Shown: positions 25,298 to 35,507, counted from the stretch's first letter. The stretch is DNA of 56,619 nt from Candidatus Moraniibacteriota bacterium (GCA_018499985.2 JAHBAT020000010.1:1-56619); one strand, 5' to 3'. The notes: generated from the letters alone by a model not told the origin. Numbers and translations are program-made.

Positions 25298-27400
25298 ATG
25301 GCCAAGAAAACACCTCTCGAGCAGTTTCGTAACATCGGTATTATTGCTCATATCGACGCTGGTAAAACGACAACCACAGAACGTGTGTTGTTTTATACCG
25401 GTATTACCCACAAGATTGGAGAAGTACATGAGGGTGAAGCTACTATGGACTGGATGGAGCAAGAACGTGAGCGTGGTATTACAATTACTTCAGCTGCCAC
25501 GACTTGTTACTGGAAGGATCACCAGATCAATATCATTGATACCCCGGGTCACGTGGATTTTACGGTAGAAGTAGAGCGCTCTCTTCGTGTGCTTGATGGT
25601 GGTGTAGTAGTCTTTGATGGTAAGGAAGGTGTAGAACCGCAGTCTGAGACCGTGTGGCGTCAGGCTGATAAATACAACGTGCCTCGTATCTGTTTTATTA
25701 ACAAAATCGACAAAGAAGGAGCTGACTTTGAAACAGCCCTTAGTTCTATCTGGAACCGTCTTACCCCAAATGCAGTAGCAGTACAGCTTCCTATGGGTGA
25801 GCGTGGAGATTTCTACGGTGTGATTGATTTGATGAAAATGAAGTCATACACCTTTAGTGGTTCTATGGGTGAAATTATCACTGAGTCTGAAATTCCTGCA
25901 GAACTTCTTGATAACGCTAAAGTCTGGCGTGAAAAGATGGTAGAAAAAATTTCTGAGACCGATGATGCTTTGACTGAGAAGTACTTGGGGGGTGAAGAAA
26001 TTTCTGTTGAAGAATTGAAGAAGGCTTTGCGTCAGGCAGTGGTAGAGGTGCGTCTTATCCCAGTATTCACTGGTACCGCTCTCCGCAACAAGGGTGTGCA
26101 GTTGGTATTGGATGCAGTAGTAGACTACCTCCCATCTCCACTGGATATTCCTCCGGTAGTAGCTATTGATGCTAAGACTGAACAGTCAGTTGAGCGTAAG
26201 ACTGATGATAACGAAAAGTTCTCTGCTTTGGCTTTCAAGGTAGCTACTGATCCTTTTGTAGGACAGCTTACTTTCTTCCGTGTGTACTCTGGTACTATCA
26301 AGGCTGGTTCATATGTGTTCAACTCAACAAAGGGTGAAAAGGAGCGTATCGGACGTATTCTTCGTATGCACTCAAACTCACGAGAAGAAATTGAGGAGCT
26401 TACCGCTGGTGATATCGGTGCTTTGGTGGGTATGAAAGTAACGACTACTGGAGACACTCTTTGTGATATGGAACATCCAGTTATCCTTGAGTCTATTATT
26501 TTCCCAGAGCCAGTGATCGATATTTCTGTGGAACCAAAGACCAAGGCTGACCAAGAAAAAATGGGTGTAGCATTGAAGAAATTGATGGAAGAAGATCCTA
26601 CTTTCCGTGTCCGTACAGATGTAGAGACAGGTCAGACTATTCTTTCTGGTATGGGTGAGCTTCATCTTGATATCTTGGTAGACCGTATGAAGCGTGAGTT
26701 CAAGGTAGAAGTAAACGTTGGTCGTCCTCAGGTAGCCTACCGTGAAACTATCCGCATGAAGTCAGAAGCTGAAGGAAAGTTTGTGCGTCAGTCTGGTGGA
26801 CGTGGACAGTATGGTCATTGTTGGCTTCGTCTCGAGCCACAAGAAGCTGGTGTGGGGTATGAGTTTGCTGATGAAATTAAGGGAGGTGCTATTCCTCAGG
26901 AATTTATCAAGCCTATCGATAAGGGTATCCAAGAGGCGATGGAGACCGGTGTACTTGCGGGATACCCAACCGTAGATATCAAGGCAACTGTATTTGATGG
27001 ATCATATCATGATGTGGACTCTTCAGAAGCAGCTTTCCGTGTCGCTGGTTCTCTCGCATTCAAAGAGGCTGCTAAGAAAGCCAAGCCAGTTATCCTTGAA
27101 CCAGTGATGAAGGTAGTGGTGACTACCCCAGAGCAATTCATGGGTGATATGGTAGGCGATCTTTCATCAAAGCGTGGTATTATCAAGGAAATGATTCCTC
27201 GTGGAGAAGGAGCAGCTGCTGTTAAGGAAATTCATGCTGAAGTGCCGCTTTCATCTATGTTTGGCTACGCTACCCAGATGCGTTCTATGAGTCAGGGACG
27301 TGCAAGCTACGCTATGGAGTTTAGCCACTATGCTGAAGTGCCATCAAATGTAGCTCAAGAAATTATCGGTACTCGTACTGCTGGTAAGGCCTCAGAATAA
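25298..27400 (+). CDS. fusA: Elongation factor G
   Basis: EF-G is the translocase GTPase that moves tRNA and mRNA through the ribosome and helps in recycling. The G1 motif is [13 protein letters not shown]2 [13 protein letters not shown]3 DTPGHVDF, G4 NKIDKEGAD. Domains II to V follow to 700 aa, with SGGRGQYGH in domain IV. Everything is of normal length. The gene ends with a strong terminator, so tuf is a separate unit here. Confidence 0.97.
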   Translation: MAKKTPLEQFRNIGIIAHIDAGKTTTTERVLFYTGITHKIGEVHEGEATMDWMEQERERGITITSAATTCYWKDHQINIIDTPGHVDFTVEVERSLRVLDGGVVVFDGKEGVEPQSETVWRQADKYNVPRICFINKIDKEGADFETALSSIWNRLTPNAVAVQLPMGERGDFYGVIDLMKMKSYTFSGSMGEIITESEIPAELLDNAKVWREKMVEKISETDDALTEKYLGGEEISVEELKKALRQAVVEVRLIPVFTGTALRNKGVQLVLDAVVDYLPSPLDIPPVVAIDAKTEQSVERKTDDNEKFSALAFKVATDPFVGQLTFFRVYSGTIKAGSYVFNSTKGEKERIGRILRMHSNSREEIEELTAGDIGALVGMKVTTTGDTLCDMEHPVILESIIFPEPVIDISVEPKTKADQEKMGVALKKLMEEDPTFRVRTDVETGQTILSGMGELHLDILVDRMKREFKVEVNVGRPQVAYRETIRMKSEAEGKFVRQSGGRGQYGHCWLRLEPQEAGVGYEFADEIKGGAIPQEFIKPIDKGIQEAMETGVLAGYPTVDIKATVFDGSYHDVDSSEAAFRVAGSLAFKEAAKKAKPVILEPVMKVVVTTPEQFMGDMVGDLSSKRGIIKEMIPRGEGAAAVKEIHAEVPLSSMFGYATQMRSMSQGRASYAMEFSHYAEVPSNVAQEIIGTRTAGKASE

Positions 27401-27413
27401 AGTCTTGAAATTA

Positions 27414-27440
27414 AAAAAAGCCGTCTCGTAAGAGGCGGTT
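27414..27440 (+). terminator. Terminator after fusA
   Basis: AGCCGTCTC/GAGGCGGTT stem, GTAA loop, T6 run. Confidence 0.88.
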
Positions 27441-27470
27441 TTTTCTTTTCTCAGATGGGAGTGTGTGATA

Positions 27471-27604
27471 CTCTCACAATTTTCTTTCGGGACACTCAAA
27501 TTTTCCTGCGAAATTTTCGTTCTATTTTTTCCTTAAAATTATTATCAGAGAGATAATAAGCCAAGCTTTTAAGAAAAAAAGCGCCCTCTCGAAAATCATG
27601 AGAG
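27471..27604. repeat. Structured element with conserved TCCTGCG loop, copy 1
   Basis: Closing stem CTCTCA/TGAGAG and ATTTTC/GAAAAT, then GGGAC. Hairpin 1 is AAATTT-TCCTGCG-AAATTT (27498-27516). TCTA follows, then long hairpin 2 (TTTTTT and CTTAAAA with TTTTAAG and AAAAAA; apical TTATTATC/GATAATAA) with a 7-nt bulge GCCAAGC (27560-27566) on its 3' side, and last GCGCCC (27581-27586). The copy at 53945 has the same loops and bulge with different stems. The rest of 27401-27715 has only the following gene's promoter candidate (TTGACA at 27620). Confidence 0.72.
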
Positions 27605-27715
27605 CAGTCATTCTTTACGTTGACAATCTGGGTATAAAGGGGTAGTCTGTGAAGTCCAGAAATCTGGGCAAAATTTGTTTGGCCGAAAGACCTTTGAAAG
27701 AGTAGGAGAATTGTC

Positions 27716-27979
27716 ATGCGTCCCGAAGAAATTCAGAAATTCATGGATACCCTGTCAGATGAAGAGCGGGCGCCATTTATTGAAGCAGAATGCTTCGCTG
27801 GCCGAGATAACGGCCATCAGGGTCAGTGGGTGGAAGGGGGTTCCCATATTTGGCTCAAGTGTGACTGTGGCTACAAGACGGGAGCAGGCCACAGTGATGA
27901 TGATGCTCACCTCCAATGGCTGGAGCACATCGTTAAGTCAGGGGTTGTGGTTATATACCCTGAGGTAACAGTGAAGTGA
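27716..27979 (+). CDS. Hypothetical protein between fusA and tuf
   Basis: An 87-aa acidic protein with an N-terminal helix (RPEEIQKFMDTLSDEERAPF), a His/Gly-rich middle and a CDCGYKTGAGHSDDDAH segment that could bind a metal. No family is recognised. It has a TTGACA box with a weak TAGTCT 17 bp later, a good ribosome binding site (TAGGAG, 27702-27707) and its own long terminator, so it is an independent transcription unit inserted into the usual fusA-tuf order. It ends in TGA, and its codon choice is more G+C-rich than tuf, both hinting at acquisition. Confidence 0.6.
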   Translation: MRPEEIQKFMDTLSDEERAPFIEAECFAGRDNGHQGQWVEGGSHIWLKCDCGYKTGAGHSDDDAHLQWLEHIVKSGVVVIYPEVTVK

Positions 27980-27985
27980 GTGGTG

Positions 27986-28030
27986 AGTGCAGGTGGGGAA
28001 ATTGGTCCCTACCTCGCACTTTTTCTTTTA
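27986..28030 (+). terminator. Terminator after hypothetical gene
   Basis: AGTGC/GCACT, GGT/ACC and GGG/CCC helix around an 11-nt loop, then T5CTTTT. Confidence 0.88.
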
Positions 28031-28120
28031 TATGGGGGATTTATATAAGTATAGACAAGGGCTAAATGTGGTTTTTTTGATAAAAGCCCGCCTATAGCTT
28101 CGCAAATAGAGAGGGTAAAC

Positions 28121-28149
28121 TTGACAGTATTCTCATCAGTTGTTATTAT
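28121..28149 (+). promoter_or_regulatory. Promoter for tuf and the S10 cluster
   Basis: TTGACA (28121-28126), 17-bp spacer, TATTAT (28144-28149). The leader of about 160 nt is A/T-rich and has one hairpin (TTTTCTTT/AAAGAAAA near 28275-28295) but no recognised regulator; no Shine-Dalgarno site precedes tuf. Confidence 0.85.
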
Positions 28150-28316
28150 TCTTTGTGACGCTTTTTGAACAAGCTTTTTTCTTTTTCTGAGTAAAAAAGA
28201 CCTTAGAAAAAGGAAAAACAAGAAAAAAGTAAAAATAATTATAAGAACTAATTTTTTAGGAATATACCTGCAAATTTTCTTTATTAGAAAGAAAACTTGT
28301 ATGGTCCACTAAATAT

Positions 28317-29507
28317 ATGGCAGAGCAGTTTCAGCGCACCAAACCCCATGTAAACGTCGGTACTATCGGTCACGTTGACCATGGTAAGACTACTCTTACT
28401 GCAGCTATCTTGCATGTTTTGAGTCAGAAGGGTTTTGCAAAAGAACGTGGTATTGATGAAATTGACAAGGCTCCTGAAGAGCGTGATCGTGGTATTACTA
28501 TTGCTACCGCTCACTGTGAATACGAAAGTGATGCTCGTCACTATGCTCACGTTGACTGTCCTGGTCACGCTGACTATATCAAGAACATGATCACTGGTGC
28601 CGCTCAGATGGACGGTGCTATCATCGTAGTTTCAGCTACTGATGGTCCTATGCCTCAGACTCGCGAGCACATTCTTTTGGCTCGTCAGGTTGGTGTGCCA
28701 GAAATCGTTGTTTTCTTGAACAAGGTAGATATGGTAGATGATCCAGAATTGGTTGACCTTGTAGAAGAAGAAGTACGTGAGCTTCTTTCAAAATACGAAT
28801 TTGATGGTGCTAACGCAGCTGTAGTACGCGGTTCTGCTTTGAAGGCTCTTGAGTCTACTGATCCAGAAAGCGCAGAAGCAAAGCCTATCTGGGACTTGAT
28901 GGCTGCTCTTGATACCAAGATTCCTGAACCAGTTCGTGATACTGAGAAGCCTTTCCTTCTTCCTATCGAAGATATCTTCTCAATCGAAGGTCGTGGTACT
29001 GTAGTTACTGGACGTATCGAGCGTGGTATGATCAGCCTTAACGAAGAAGTAGAAATCGTTGGTCTCCGCGATACTCAGAAGACTGTTGTAACTGGTATTG
29101 AAATGTTCAATAAGTCTCTCGACAAGGGTATGTGTGGTGATAACGCTGGTATCCTTATCCGTGGTATCAAGAAGGAAGATGTAGAACGTGGACAGGTGCT
29201 TGCTAAGACTGGTTCTATCACTCCTCACACTGAATTTGAAGCAGAAGTATATATCCTTTCTAAGGAAGAAGGTGGACGTCACACTCCTTTCTTCAAGGGG
29301 TACAAGCCTCAGTTCTACATCCGTACTACTGACGTAACCGGAGAAGTAGAGCTTCCAGAAGGAACTGAAATGGTAATGCCTGGTGATACAATTAACTTTA
29401 AGGTTAAATTGCTTGCTCCAGTAGCTCTCGAAGACGGATCACGCTTCGCTATTCGTGAAGGTGGACGTACAGTAGGTGCTGGTGTAGTAGTAAAAGTTAT
29501 CAAGTAA
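28317..29507 (+). CDS. tuf: Elongation factor Tu
   Basis: EF-Tu delivers aminoacyl-tRNA to the ribosome as a GTP complex. Motifs: [10 protein letters not shown] (G1), DRGITI (effector), DCPGHADY (G3), NKVDMVDD (G4), and domain II/III signatures [13 protein letters not shown] and MVMPGD. The 396-aa length is standard. A single tuf is seen, leading into rpsJ and the S10 cluster. Confidence 0.97.
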   Translation: MAEQFQRTKPHVNVGTIGHVDHGKTTLTAAILHVLSQKGFAKERGIDEIDKAPEERDRGITIATAHCEYESDARHYAHVDCPGHADYIKNMITGAAQMDGAIIVVSATDGPMPQTREHILLARQVGVPEIVVFLNKVDMVDDPELVDLVEEEVRELLSKYEFDGANAAVVRGSALKALESTDPESAEAKPIWDLMAALDTKIPEPVRDTEKPFLLPIEDIFSIEGRGTVVTGRIERGMISLNEEVEIVGLRDTQKTVVTGIEMFNKSLDKGMCGDNAGILIRGIKKEDVERGQVLAKTGSITPHTEFEAEVYILSKEEGGRHTPFFKGYKPQFYIRTTDVTGEVELPEGTEMVMPGDTINFKVKLLAPVALEDGSRFAIREGGRTVGAGVVVKVIK

Positions 29508-29596
29508 ATTTCGAGGTAACTGTGTGGCGGACAATAGAAATATTGTCCCCACCAATGTTCACTTGAAAAGGAACACAAGTATATTTAAAGACTCTC

Positions 29597-29926
29597 ATGA
29601 AAAAAACAGAAGTTGCACAAAATACGCTCCGAGTACGCATTAAGATTAAGGCGTACGATCATAAGATTGTTGATCAATCGGCTCGTAAAATTGTCGAAAC
29701 AGCAGAACGCACCGGAGCCGAGATTACAGGTCCAGTTCCATTACCAACAGAAATCCACAGAATGACTGTCAACAAATCTACTTTTGTTCACAAGAATTCT
29801 CGCGATCAATTTGAAATGCGTGTCCACAAGCGTCTTATCGATATTGTGAACCCATCTGCCAAAACCATTGATAACCTTACCAACCTCGATCTCCCAGCTG
29901 GAGTCGACGTGGAAATAAAAATGTAA
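29597..29926 (+). CDS. rpsJ: 30S ribosomal protein uS10
   Basis: uS10 is part of the 30S head and, as NusE, of transcription antitermination complexes. Canonical text: [21 protein letters not shown] and [17 protein letters not shown], ending in a beta strand ([13 protein letters not shown]). 109 aa. First gene of the S10 cluster, 89 bp after tuf; a GGACAAT/ATTGTCC hairpin lies in that spacer. Confidence 0.96.
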   Translation: MKKTEVAQNTLRVRIKIKAYDHKIVDQSARKIVETAERTGAEITGPVPLPTEIHRMTVNKSTFVHKNSRDQFEMRVHKRLIDIVNPSAKTIDNLTNLDLPAGVDVEIKM

Positions 29927-29933
29927 TTTAAGA

Positions 29934-30111
29934 GAAGATTTCTTCTCAAAAGCATGTCCCTAGGGATTCGTTCTTGAGAAGAAGTCTTCACCAGTAACTC
30001 GTACGAGTCTAATCCTCAAAAGTAGAGTGTCAGTCTGAGGAAAGGATACTGTATGGGCCAACGTTTCTTTTTTCTAAGAGAAACTGGCTAGTTTAGAAAG
30101 TCAGTTTTTTG
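29934..30111 (+). promoter_or_regulatory. rpsJ-rplC spacer with large hairpin and attenuator
   Basis: GAAGA and TTCTTCTCAA (29934-29949) pair with TTGAGAAGAA and GTCTTC (29974-29989). Downstream, AACTGGCT/AGTCAGTT (30082-30089, 30099-30106) plus T6 is an intrinsic terminator just before rplC. GTTTCT/AGAAAC (30063-30084) overlaps its left arm and could act as an antiterminator. The arrangement fits autoregulation of the S10 cluster. Confidence 0.55.
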
Positions 30112-30135
30112 TTTACTAAATGTAGTTTGAACGAT

Positions 30136-30738
30136 ATGAAATTTCTGATCGGCAAAAAACTTGGAATGACTACTCTTTTCGATGAAGAAAAGGGAGCTTT
30201 AAATGTGACTCTTATTGAGTGTGCCCCAAACAAAGTCAGTCGTAAGTTGACTGAAGAGAAGAATGGCTATTCTGCCATACAGCTTACTACTGAAAAGACA
30301 AGCCGCAAAAACGCAGTATCAGAATTTCGTGTAGATAGAAACAAGAATGAAGAAGCAAAGGGAGTAGCCCTTAAAGAGCTTGAGGCTATCGAAGAAGGCT
30401 CTACTCTTTTTGTGGATCAGTTTAGCGTAGGAGAAAAAGTGCATATTACTGGCACTACAAAGGCTAAGGGTTTTCAGGGTGTAGTAAAGCGCTACAATTT
30501 CCGTGGAGCACCTGCTTCTCATGGACGTAAGCATGATATGCGTAAGCCTGGTTCTATTGGGGCGACATTCCCAGAACACGTTATCAAGGGTCGTCGTATG
30601 GCTGGTCGTATGGGTGGAGATAAAATGACTGTTCAGAATCTTCAGGTAGTCTATGTGAACACAGAAGAAGGTCTTCTTGGTGTTAAGGGTGCTGTACCAG
30701 GAGTCAATGGACGTATTGTTAAGATAGTGGGAGCATAA
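30136..30738 (+). CDS. rplC: 50S ribosomal protein uL3
   Basis: uL3 reaches toward the peptidyl transferase centre and starts 50S assembly. The start KFLIGKKLGMTTLFDE, KAKGFQGVVKRYNFRGAPASHG and GRRMAGRMGGDKMTVQNLQV are canonical. The ATG at 30136 is chosen over 30109 because it matches the family N-terminus. 200 aa. Confidence 0.96.
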   Translation: MKFLIGKKLGMTTLFDEEKGALNVTLIECAPNKVSRKLTEEKNGYSAIQLTTEKTSRKNAVSEFRVDRNKNEEAKGVALKELEAIEEGSTLFVDQFSVGEKVHITGTTKAKGFQGVVKRYNFRGAPASHGRKHDMRKPGSIGATFPEHVIKGRRMAGRMGGDKMTVQNLQVVYVNTEEGLLGVKGAVPGVNGRIVKIVGA

Positions 30739-30750
30739 ACAAAGAATTTT

Positions 30751-31392
30751 ATGATACAAGTAGCCGTCAACAATTTTTCTGGTAAAAAGACTAAAGACAT
30801 TGAGCTTTCAGAAGCAGTGTTTGGTTTGCCATCAAATGATGTATTGCTTCATCAGGTATACGTTGCTTTGACTGCTAATGAGCGTCAAACAATCGCTCAC
30901 ACCAAAGATCGTTCAGAGCGTGCTGGTTCTGGTAAGAAGCCTTGGAAGCAAAAAGGAACTGGACGTGCTCGCGTCGGTGAAGTGCGTAACCCGGTCTGGC
31001 GTAAAGGTGGTGTGGTATTTGGACCACGTAAAGAAGAAAACTACGGTAAGGATACCAATAAGAAGATGCGTCAGAAGGCTGTCATGATCGCTTTGGCTGA
31101 AAAGATTCGCGCAGGTAAACTTGTGCTTCTTGAAACACTCACATTTCCTGAAATGAAGACCAAGTCGTTTGTAGCTACACGCACAGCTCTTGGCATGGAA
31201 AACAAAAGTGTAGTAGTGGCTTTTGCTCAAGATGAATTTGCTTCTGCTCGCGTTGTCCGTAATACCGAGCGCACGAAGAATACATTAGCAGAAAACCTCA
31301 ATGTAGTAGAACTCCTCAATAGTGAATATGTACTTACTTCAGTAGCTGGTATCGAGGCCCTCGCTAAACGTTTTACTGCTTGGGAGAAATAA
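30751..31392 (+). CDS. rplD: 50S ribosomal protein uL4
   Basis: uL4 lines the exit tunnel and in E. coli also represses the S10 operon. The tunnel loop carries GSGKKPWKQKGTGRARVG and WRKGGVVFGP. The C-terminal half (KSVVVAF, LLNSEYVLTSVAGIEAL) is standard. 213 aa. It lies 12 bp after rplC. A role in controlling the attenuator before rplC is possible but not shown. Confidence 0.96.
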   Translation: MIQVAVNNFSGKKTKDIELSEAVFGLPSNDVLLHQVYVALTANERQTIAHTKDRSERAGSGKKPWKQKGTGRARVGEVRNPVWRKGGVVFGPRKEENYGKDTNKKMRQKAVMIALAEKIRAGKLVLLETLTFPEMKTKSFVATRTALGMENKSVVVAFAQDEFASARVVRNTERTKNTLAENLNVVELLNSEYVLTSVAGIEALAKRFTAWEK

Positions 31393-31402
31393 TTTTACGA
31401 CT

Positions 31403-31762
31403 ATGGCAATACTTGCAAAGACAACTACAAAGAAGACCGCAAAGAAATCTACCACTGTCAATCAGACTGGCGTAGCTTTTCATGTGCTCTTGAAGCCACG
31501 TATTACTGAAAAGGCATACGTAGAGGGCGCTAAAGGAAAGTATGTTTTCCATGTAGCAAGCACAGCTACAAAGCTTTCTGTAAAGCGTGCTATCAAGGAA
31601 GTGTACGGTGTAGATGTGGTAGCAGTAAATATAGTAAACCTACCAGGAAAGACAAAGGCCTTTGGTCGCAACCAAACTCCTGGTAAGCAGAAATCTGTAA
31701 AGAAGGCATATGTCACTCTTTCAGAAGGTCAGTCATTAGAACTTTTTAAAGCAGGATTGTAA
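31403..31762 (+). CDS. rplW: 50S ribosomal protein uL23
   Basis: uL23 sits at the tunnel exit and docks trigger factor and SRP. The core (LLKPRITEKAYVEG, VKRAIKEVYGVDVVAVN, PGKQKSVKKAYVTL) is complete. The first 25 residues are a Lys/Thr tail longer than in E. coli. 119 aa, 10 bp after rplD. Confidence 0.95.
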   Translation: MAILAKTTTKKTAKKSTTVNQTGVAFHVLLKPRITEKAYVEGAKGKYVFHVASTATKLSVKRAIKEVYGVDVVAVNIVNLPGKTKAFGRNQTPGKQKSVKKAYVTLSEGQSLELFKAGL

Positions 31763-31783
31763 CATTTTCCGATACAGAACGTT

Positions 31784-32611
31784 ATGGCAATAAAAATCTA
31801 CAAAAGAAATAACGCGGGTCGCCGCAATATGTCTGTGGTCAAACCAGAGGCTGTGACTGACCGTGCTCCAGAGAAGTCTCTTTTGGCTCCTTACAAGAAG
31901 CGTGCAGGACGTTCACATGGTAAGATCTCTGTGCGTCATCAGGGTGGTGGCCATAAGCGTCGTTTCCGTGTCGTTGACTTTCGTCAGGAAAAACTTGATA
32001 TTCCTGGAAAAATTGCCAGTATCGAAAAGGATCCAAATCGCTCAGCTTTGATTGCTTTGGTAAACTACGTAGATGGTGAAAAGCGTTATATCTTGGCTAC
32101 CCAGAAAATGCGTGCCGGTCAAATGGTGGTTTCTGGTGAAGAATCTCCAATCGAAGATGGTAACCGTTTGCCTTTGAAGAATATCCCAACAGGTACCATT
32201 ATTTGTAACATCGAGTTGAAAATAGGTAAGGGTGGACAGATTGTCCGTAGTGCTGGAACACAAGCAACTCTTATGGCTCTTGATGGTCCAATGGCGCAGG
32301 TCAAATTGACTTCTGGAGAAATCCGTTTGGTAAATAAGGATTGTTATGCTACTATCGGCCAAGTAAGTAACTTTGAACACAGTGCTGTTACTATCGGTAA
32401 GGCTGGACGTGCTCGTCATATGAACAAGCGCCCAGCAGTTCGTGGTTCTGCTATGAACCCGGTAGATCATCCACATGGTGGTGGAGAAGGACGCCAGCCG
32501 CTCGGTATGCATCCGAAGACTCCATGGGGTAAGCCAGCGCTTGGTAAGAAGACACGTAAGAAAAAGAACCCAAGTAACAAGTATATTGTCCGTCGTCGTA
32601 GTAGTAAATAA
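31784..32611 (+). CDS. rplB: 50S ribosomal protein uL2
   Basis: uL2 is needed for subunit joining and peptidyl transfer. Signatures: [31 protein letters not shown] and [16 protein letters not shown], which contains the histidine close to the active centre. Length 275 aa is normal. Confidence 0.97.
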   Translation: MAIKIYKRNNAGRRNMSVVKPEAVTDRAPEKSLLAPYKKRAGRSHGKISVRHQGGGHKRRFRVVDFRQEKLDIPGKIASIEKDPNRSALIALVNYVDGEKRYILATQKMRAGQMVVSGEESPIEDGNRLPLKNIPTGTIICNIELKIGKGGQIVRSAGTQATLMALDGPMAQVKLTSGEIRLVNKDCYATIGQVSNFEHSAVTIGKAGRARHMNKRPAVRGSAMNPVDHPHGGGEGRQPLGMHPKTPWGKPALGKKTRKKKNPSNKYIVRRRSSK

Positions 32612-32622
32612 TTGTAGAATCT

Positions 32623-32964
32623 ATGTCTCGTAGTCTCAAAAAAGGTCCATATGTAGATCCCCGAGTTCTCAAGAAAGTTGAAGGACGCAAGCTTGGTGAT
32701 CGTGAAGTTATTAAAACCTGGTCAAGAGCCTGTGTTATTGCTCCTGAAATGGTAGGTTTTACTTTTGGAGTTCATAATGGAAGAGAGCATATCAGCGTTT
32801 TTGTGACTGAAGAAATGGTAGGTCATCGTCTCGGAGAGTTTTCTCCAACACGTAAGTTCTACCGTCATGGTGGTAAGATGCAGAAAGAACTCGAACAAGC
32901 AGCTAAACAAAGAGAATTGGATGCCGCTAAGGCTGCCAAAGCTTCTCAGAATGCTAAGAAATAG
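32623..32964 (+). CDS. rpsS: 30S ribosomal protein uS19
   Basis: uS19 is a head protein near the A site. [37 protein letters not shown] and [10 protein letters not shown] are canonical. About 20 Ala/Lys/Gln-rich residues extend the C-terminus. 113 aa. Confidence 0.96.
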   Translation: MSRSLKKGPYVDPRVLKKVEGRKLGDREVIKTWSRACVIAPEMVGFTFGVHNGREHISVFVTEEMVGHRLGEFSPTRKFYRHGGKMQKELEQAAKQRELDAAKAAKASQNAKK

Positions 32965-32969
32965 TTTTT

Positions 32970-33470
32970 ATGAAAGTACAAGCCAAACTCAAAAACCTAA
33001 GAATCTCTGCTCGCAAAACGCGTCTTGTTACTCGTGGATTGGTGGGTATTGATGCCAGAGAAGCAGCTATCCAGCTTTCAAAGCAGGTGAAGAAGTCTTC
33101 AGGACCAATTGCTATGCTCTTGAAGAGCGCTGTTGCTAATGCAGTCAATAACTTTGGTTTGGCTGAAGAAAATCTCTACGTAGCTGATATTCAGGTAGGA
33201 GAAGCCGCAACACTTAAGCGTTGGTTGCCACGAGCTTTTGGTCGCGCTACACCTTTGCTTCGACGCGGTTGTCATGTCACTATTATCTTGGATGAAAAAG
33301 TAGAAGGTAAGGGACGTGTAGAACCAAAGAAAAACGAGGCTGTTTCAGAAAGCGTTGCTCCTAAGAAGGTAGCTACCCCTAAGAAGCGTACACTCGCAGA
33401 AGAGAAGGCTGGTTCAGCTCCGACACAGGCTGCTAAAGTGACTAAAGTATTTCAAAGAAAATCAGTATAA
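32970..33470 (+). CDS. rplV: 50S ribosomal protein uL22
   Basis: uL22 spans the exit tunnel with a beta-hairpin. The core (MKVQAKLKNLRISARKTRLV, KSAVANAVNNFGL, PRAFGRATPLLRRGCHVTI) ends near residue 112. A 55-residue Lys/Ala/Pro tail follows, unusual in length. 166 aa; rpsC starts 2 bp after the stop. Confidence 0.95.
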   Translation: MKVQAKLKNLRISARKTRLVTRGLVGIDAREAAIQLSKQVKKSSGPIAMLLKSAVANAVNNFGLAEENLYVADIQVGEAATLKRWLPRAFGRATPLLRRGCHVTIILDEKVEGKGRVEPKKNEAVSESVAPKKVATPKKRTLAEEKAGSAPTQAAKVTKVFQRKSV

Positions 33471-33472
33471 TT

Positions 33473-34141
33473 ATGGGACATAAAGTAAATCCAACAGGGG
33501 TACGTCTTGGAATCACAACGGGCTGGCAGTCACGCTGGTTTGGTGATAAGAAAATGTATCGTGAACAGCTCAAGAAAGACGTAGAAATGCGTGAGTTGAT
33601 CATGAAGAAGTGGAAAGCAGCAGCTATTGCATCTGTCGGAATTGAGCGTTCAGCTAATGCACTCCGTTTGATCATTGAAACTTCTCGTCCAGGTGTACTG
33701 ATTGGTCGTGGAGGTACTGGTATTGAAGACTTGACTCGCGTAGTCAAGAAGCGCTTCTTTGCTGGTAAGAAAATTGATCTTAAGGTAGAAGTACAGGAGG
33801 TCAAGCAAGCAGAAGCAAATGCTATGCTGGTTGCTCAGCAAGTTGCTGAACAGCTTGAGCGTCGTATCCCTTTCCGTCGTATCCTTAAGGGTATGCTCGA
33901 CCAGGTAGAGGCCAATAAGGGAGTAGAGGGAGTGAAGATTGAACTCTCAGGTCGTCTCGGAGGCGCCGAAATGTCTCGTCGAGAATGGCTCTCACGAGGA
34001 AAAATTCCTCTCCATACACTTCGTGCTGATATAGATTTCTCTCGTTACGAAGCAAATACCACTTATGGTGTGATCGGTATTAAAGTCTGGATTTATAAGG
34101 GAGAAAAGTTTAAAGAAGCTCAAAAAGAAGAACAAGTTTAG
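33473..34141 (+). CDS. rpsC: 30S ribosomal protein uS3
   Basis: uS3 guards the mRNA entry and has helicase activity with uS4. MGHKVNPTGVRLGITTGWQS, the KH-domain GVLIGRGGTGIEDL and the C-terminal GRLGGAEMSRREWLSRGKIPLHTLRADID are complete. 222 aa. Confidence 0.97.
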   Translation: MGHKVNPTGVRLGITTGWQSRWFGDKKMYREQLKKDVEMRELIMKKWKAAAIASVGIERSANALRLIIETSRPGVLIGRGGTGIEDLTRVVKKRFFAGKKIDLKVEVQEVKQAEANAMLVAQQVAEQLERRIPFRRILKGMLDQVEANKGVEGVKIELSGRLGGAEMSRREWLSRGKIPLHTLRADIDFSRYEANTTYGVIGIKVWIYKGEKFKEAQKEEQV

Positions 34142-34165
34142 TATTCGCTATACAAAGATACGTCT

Positions 34166-34579
34166 ATGTTACTCCAACCAAGAAAAGTAAAGCATCGAAA
34201 AATCCACCGTGGTGGTTGGTTTAAGTCACCAGCAAACCGTGGTGACAAAGTGAGCTTTGGTAGCTTTGGTCTCAAAGCTACTGAGCAGGGGATTATCTCT
34301 GCTCGTCAGATTGAGGCAGCTCGTCGTGCCATGACTCGCTCTATCCAGCGTGGAGGTAAGGTGTGGATCCGTGTTTTCCCAGATAAGCCAATGACCAAAA
34401 AGGGTGAACAAACTCCGATGGGTAAAGGTAAAGGAAGTGTTGATCACTTTGTGGCCAAGATTCGTTCAGGAAAGGTTTTGTTTGAACTTGATGGAGTAAG
34501 CAAAGAAGCAGCCGCTGAGGCTATGCGTCTTGCAGCCCACAAGCTCGCAGTGAAGACCCGTTTTATTGAGAAACAATAA
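34166..34579 (+). CDS. rplP: 50S ribosomal protein uL16
   Basis: uL16 organises the A-site region of the 50S subunit. [17 protein letters not shown], the [18 protein letters not shown] strand and [15 protein letters not shown] are canonical. 137 aa, standard. Confidence 0.96.
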   Translation: MLLQPRKVKHRKIHRGGWFKSPANRGDKVSFGSFGLKATEQGIISARQIEAARRAMTRSIQRGGKVWIRVFPDKPMTKKGEQTPMGKGKGSVDHFVAKIRSGKVLFELDGVSKEAAAEAMRLAAHKLAVKTRFIEKQ

Positions 34580-34589
34580 GGAAAAGACT

Positions 34590-34799
34590 ATGAAGGCAAA
34601 AGAATGGTTGGAAAAATCTAAAACGGAACGTGCTCAGGCACTCATCGACCTCAAAGAACAGGCTCGTAAGCTTCGCTTTGATATGGCTACTCGTGAAGCG
34701 AAGAATGTGAGTGATTATAAGAAAATCAAGAAAGATATCGCTCGTATAGAGACTATCGCTCGTCAGGAAGAAGTCTCCCTTGACGTAAATGAGAAATAA
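34590..34799 (+). CDS. rpmC: 50S ribosomal protein uL29
   Basis: uL29 is a small two-helix protein near the tunnel exit. The helix pattern KAKEWLEKSKTERAQALIDL and EQARKLRFDMATREAKN, then DYKKIKKDIARIETIA, is typical. The ATG at 34590 follows the rplP stop by 10 bp; an upstream frame extension overlaps rplP and was rejected. 69 aa. Confidence 0.93.
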   Translation: MKAKEWLEKSKTERAQALIDLKEQARKLRFDMATREAKNVSDYKKIKKDIARIETIARQEEVSLDVNEK

Positions 34800-34831
34800 G
34801 GTTAGACTTTATCTTTACTAAGCAGAAATTT

Positions 34832-35086
34832 ATGGATACAACAAGCACTCAAATCAAAAAGGTACCAACGCACAAAGGTGTGGTTGTGAGTGATGTGATG
34901 GACAAAACCATCGTAGTAAAGGTGAGCACCTTAAAGACTCATGCCAAGTATCGTAAGCAGTACACCTCAAGTAAGCGTTACAAGGTACATGATGAGGAAA
35001 ATGCTTACAAAATAGGAGACACAGTAGTTTTTCAGGAATGTCGTCCATACAGTAAGGACAAGCGTCATCAGGTAGTAAAACAATAG
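34832..35086 (+). CDS. rpsQ: 30S ribosomal protein uS17
   Basis: An OB-fold protein in the 30S body. KGVVVSDVMDKTIVVKV, KYRKQYTSSKRYKVHDEENA and GDTVVFQECRPYSKDKRH are canonical. 84 aa. Confidence 0.95.
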   Translation: MDTTSTQIKKVPTHKGVVVSDVMDKTIVVKVSTLKTHAKYRKQYTSSKRYKVHDEENAYKIGDTVVFQECRPYSKDKRHQVVKQ

Positions 35087-35114
35087 TAATTAATCCCTTA
35101 GGGAATTCAGGTCT

Positions 35115-35486
35115 ATGATTCAGGTAGAAAGCATGCTCAAAATTGCCGATAACAGTGGTGCCAAGCTCATCAAGTGTTTTAAGGTGCTTGGAGGAACTCG
35201 TCGTCGCTATGCACGTGTAGGTGATATTATTGTTGCCTCAGTGAAGTCTGCTGAACCACGAGGATCTGTAAAGAAGGGTGATAAGGTAAAGGCAGTGATT
35301 GTACGTCAGGTACGCGCCTACCGTCGTAAAGATAATTCATACATCCGTTTTGATGAAAATGCTGCTGTTATTCTCGATAGCAACAATAAAGATCCAAAAG
35401 GAACACGTATCTTTGGGCCAGTTGCCCGTGAGCTCCGTGAAAAGGGTTACTCGAAGATTGTATCACTCGCCCCTGAAGTTTTGTAG
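35115..35486 (+). CDS. rplN: 50S ribosomal protein uL14
   Basis: uL14 forms an intersubunit bridge. [30 protein letters not shown] and [20 protein letters not shown] are canonical. 123 aa. It opens the spc part of the cluster. Confidence 0.97.
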   Translation: MIQVESMLKIADNSGAKLIKCFKVLGGTRRRYARVGDIIVASVKSAEPRGSVKKGDKVKAVIVRQVRAYRRKDNSYIRFDENAAVILDSNNKDPKGTRIFGPVARELREKGYSKIVSLAPEVL

Positions 35487-35507
35487 AAGCTAGATATACC
35501 AAATGTT

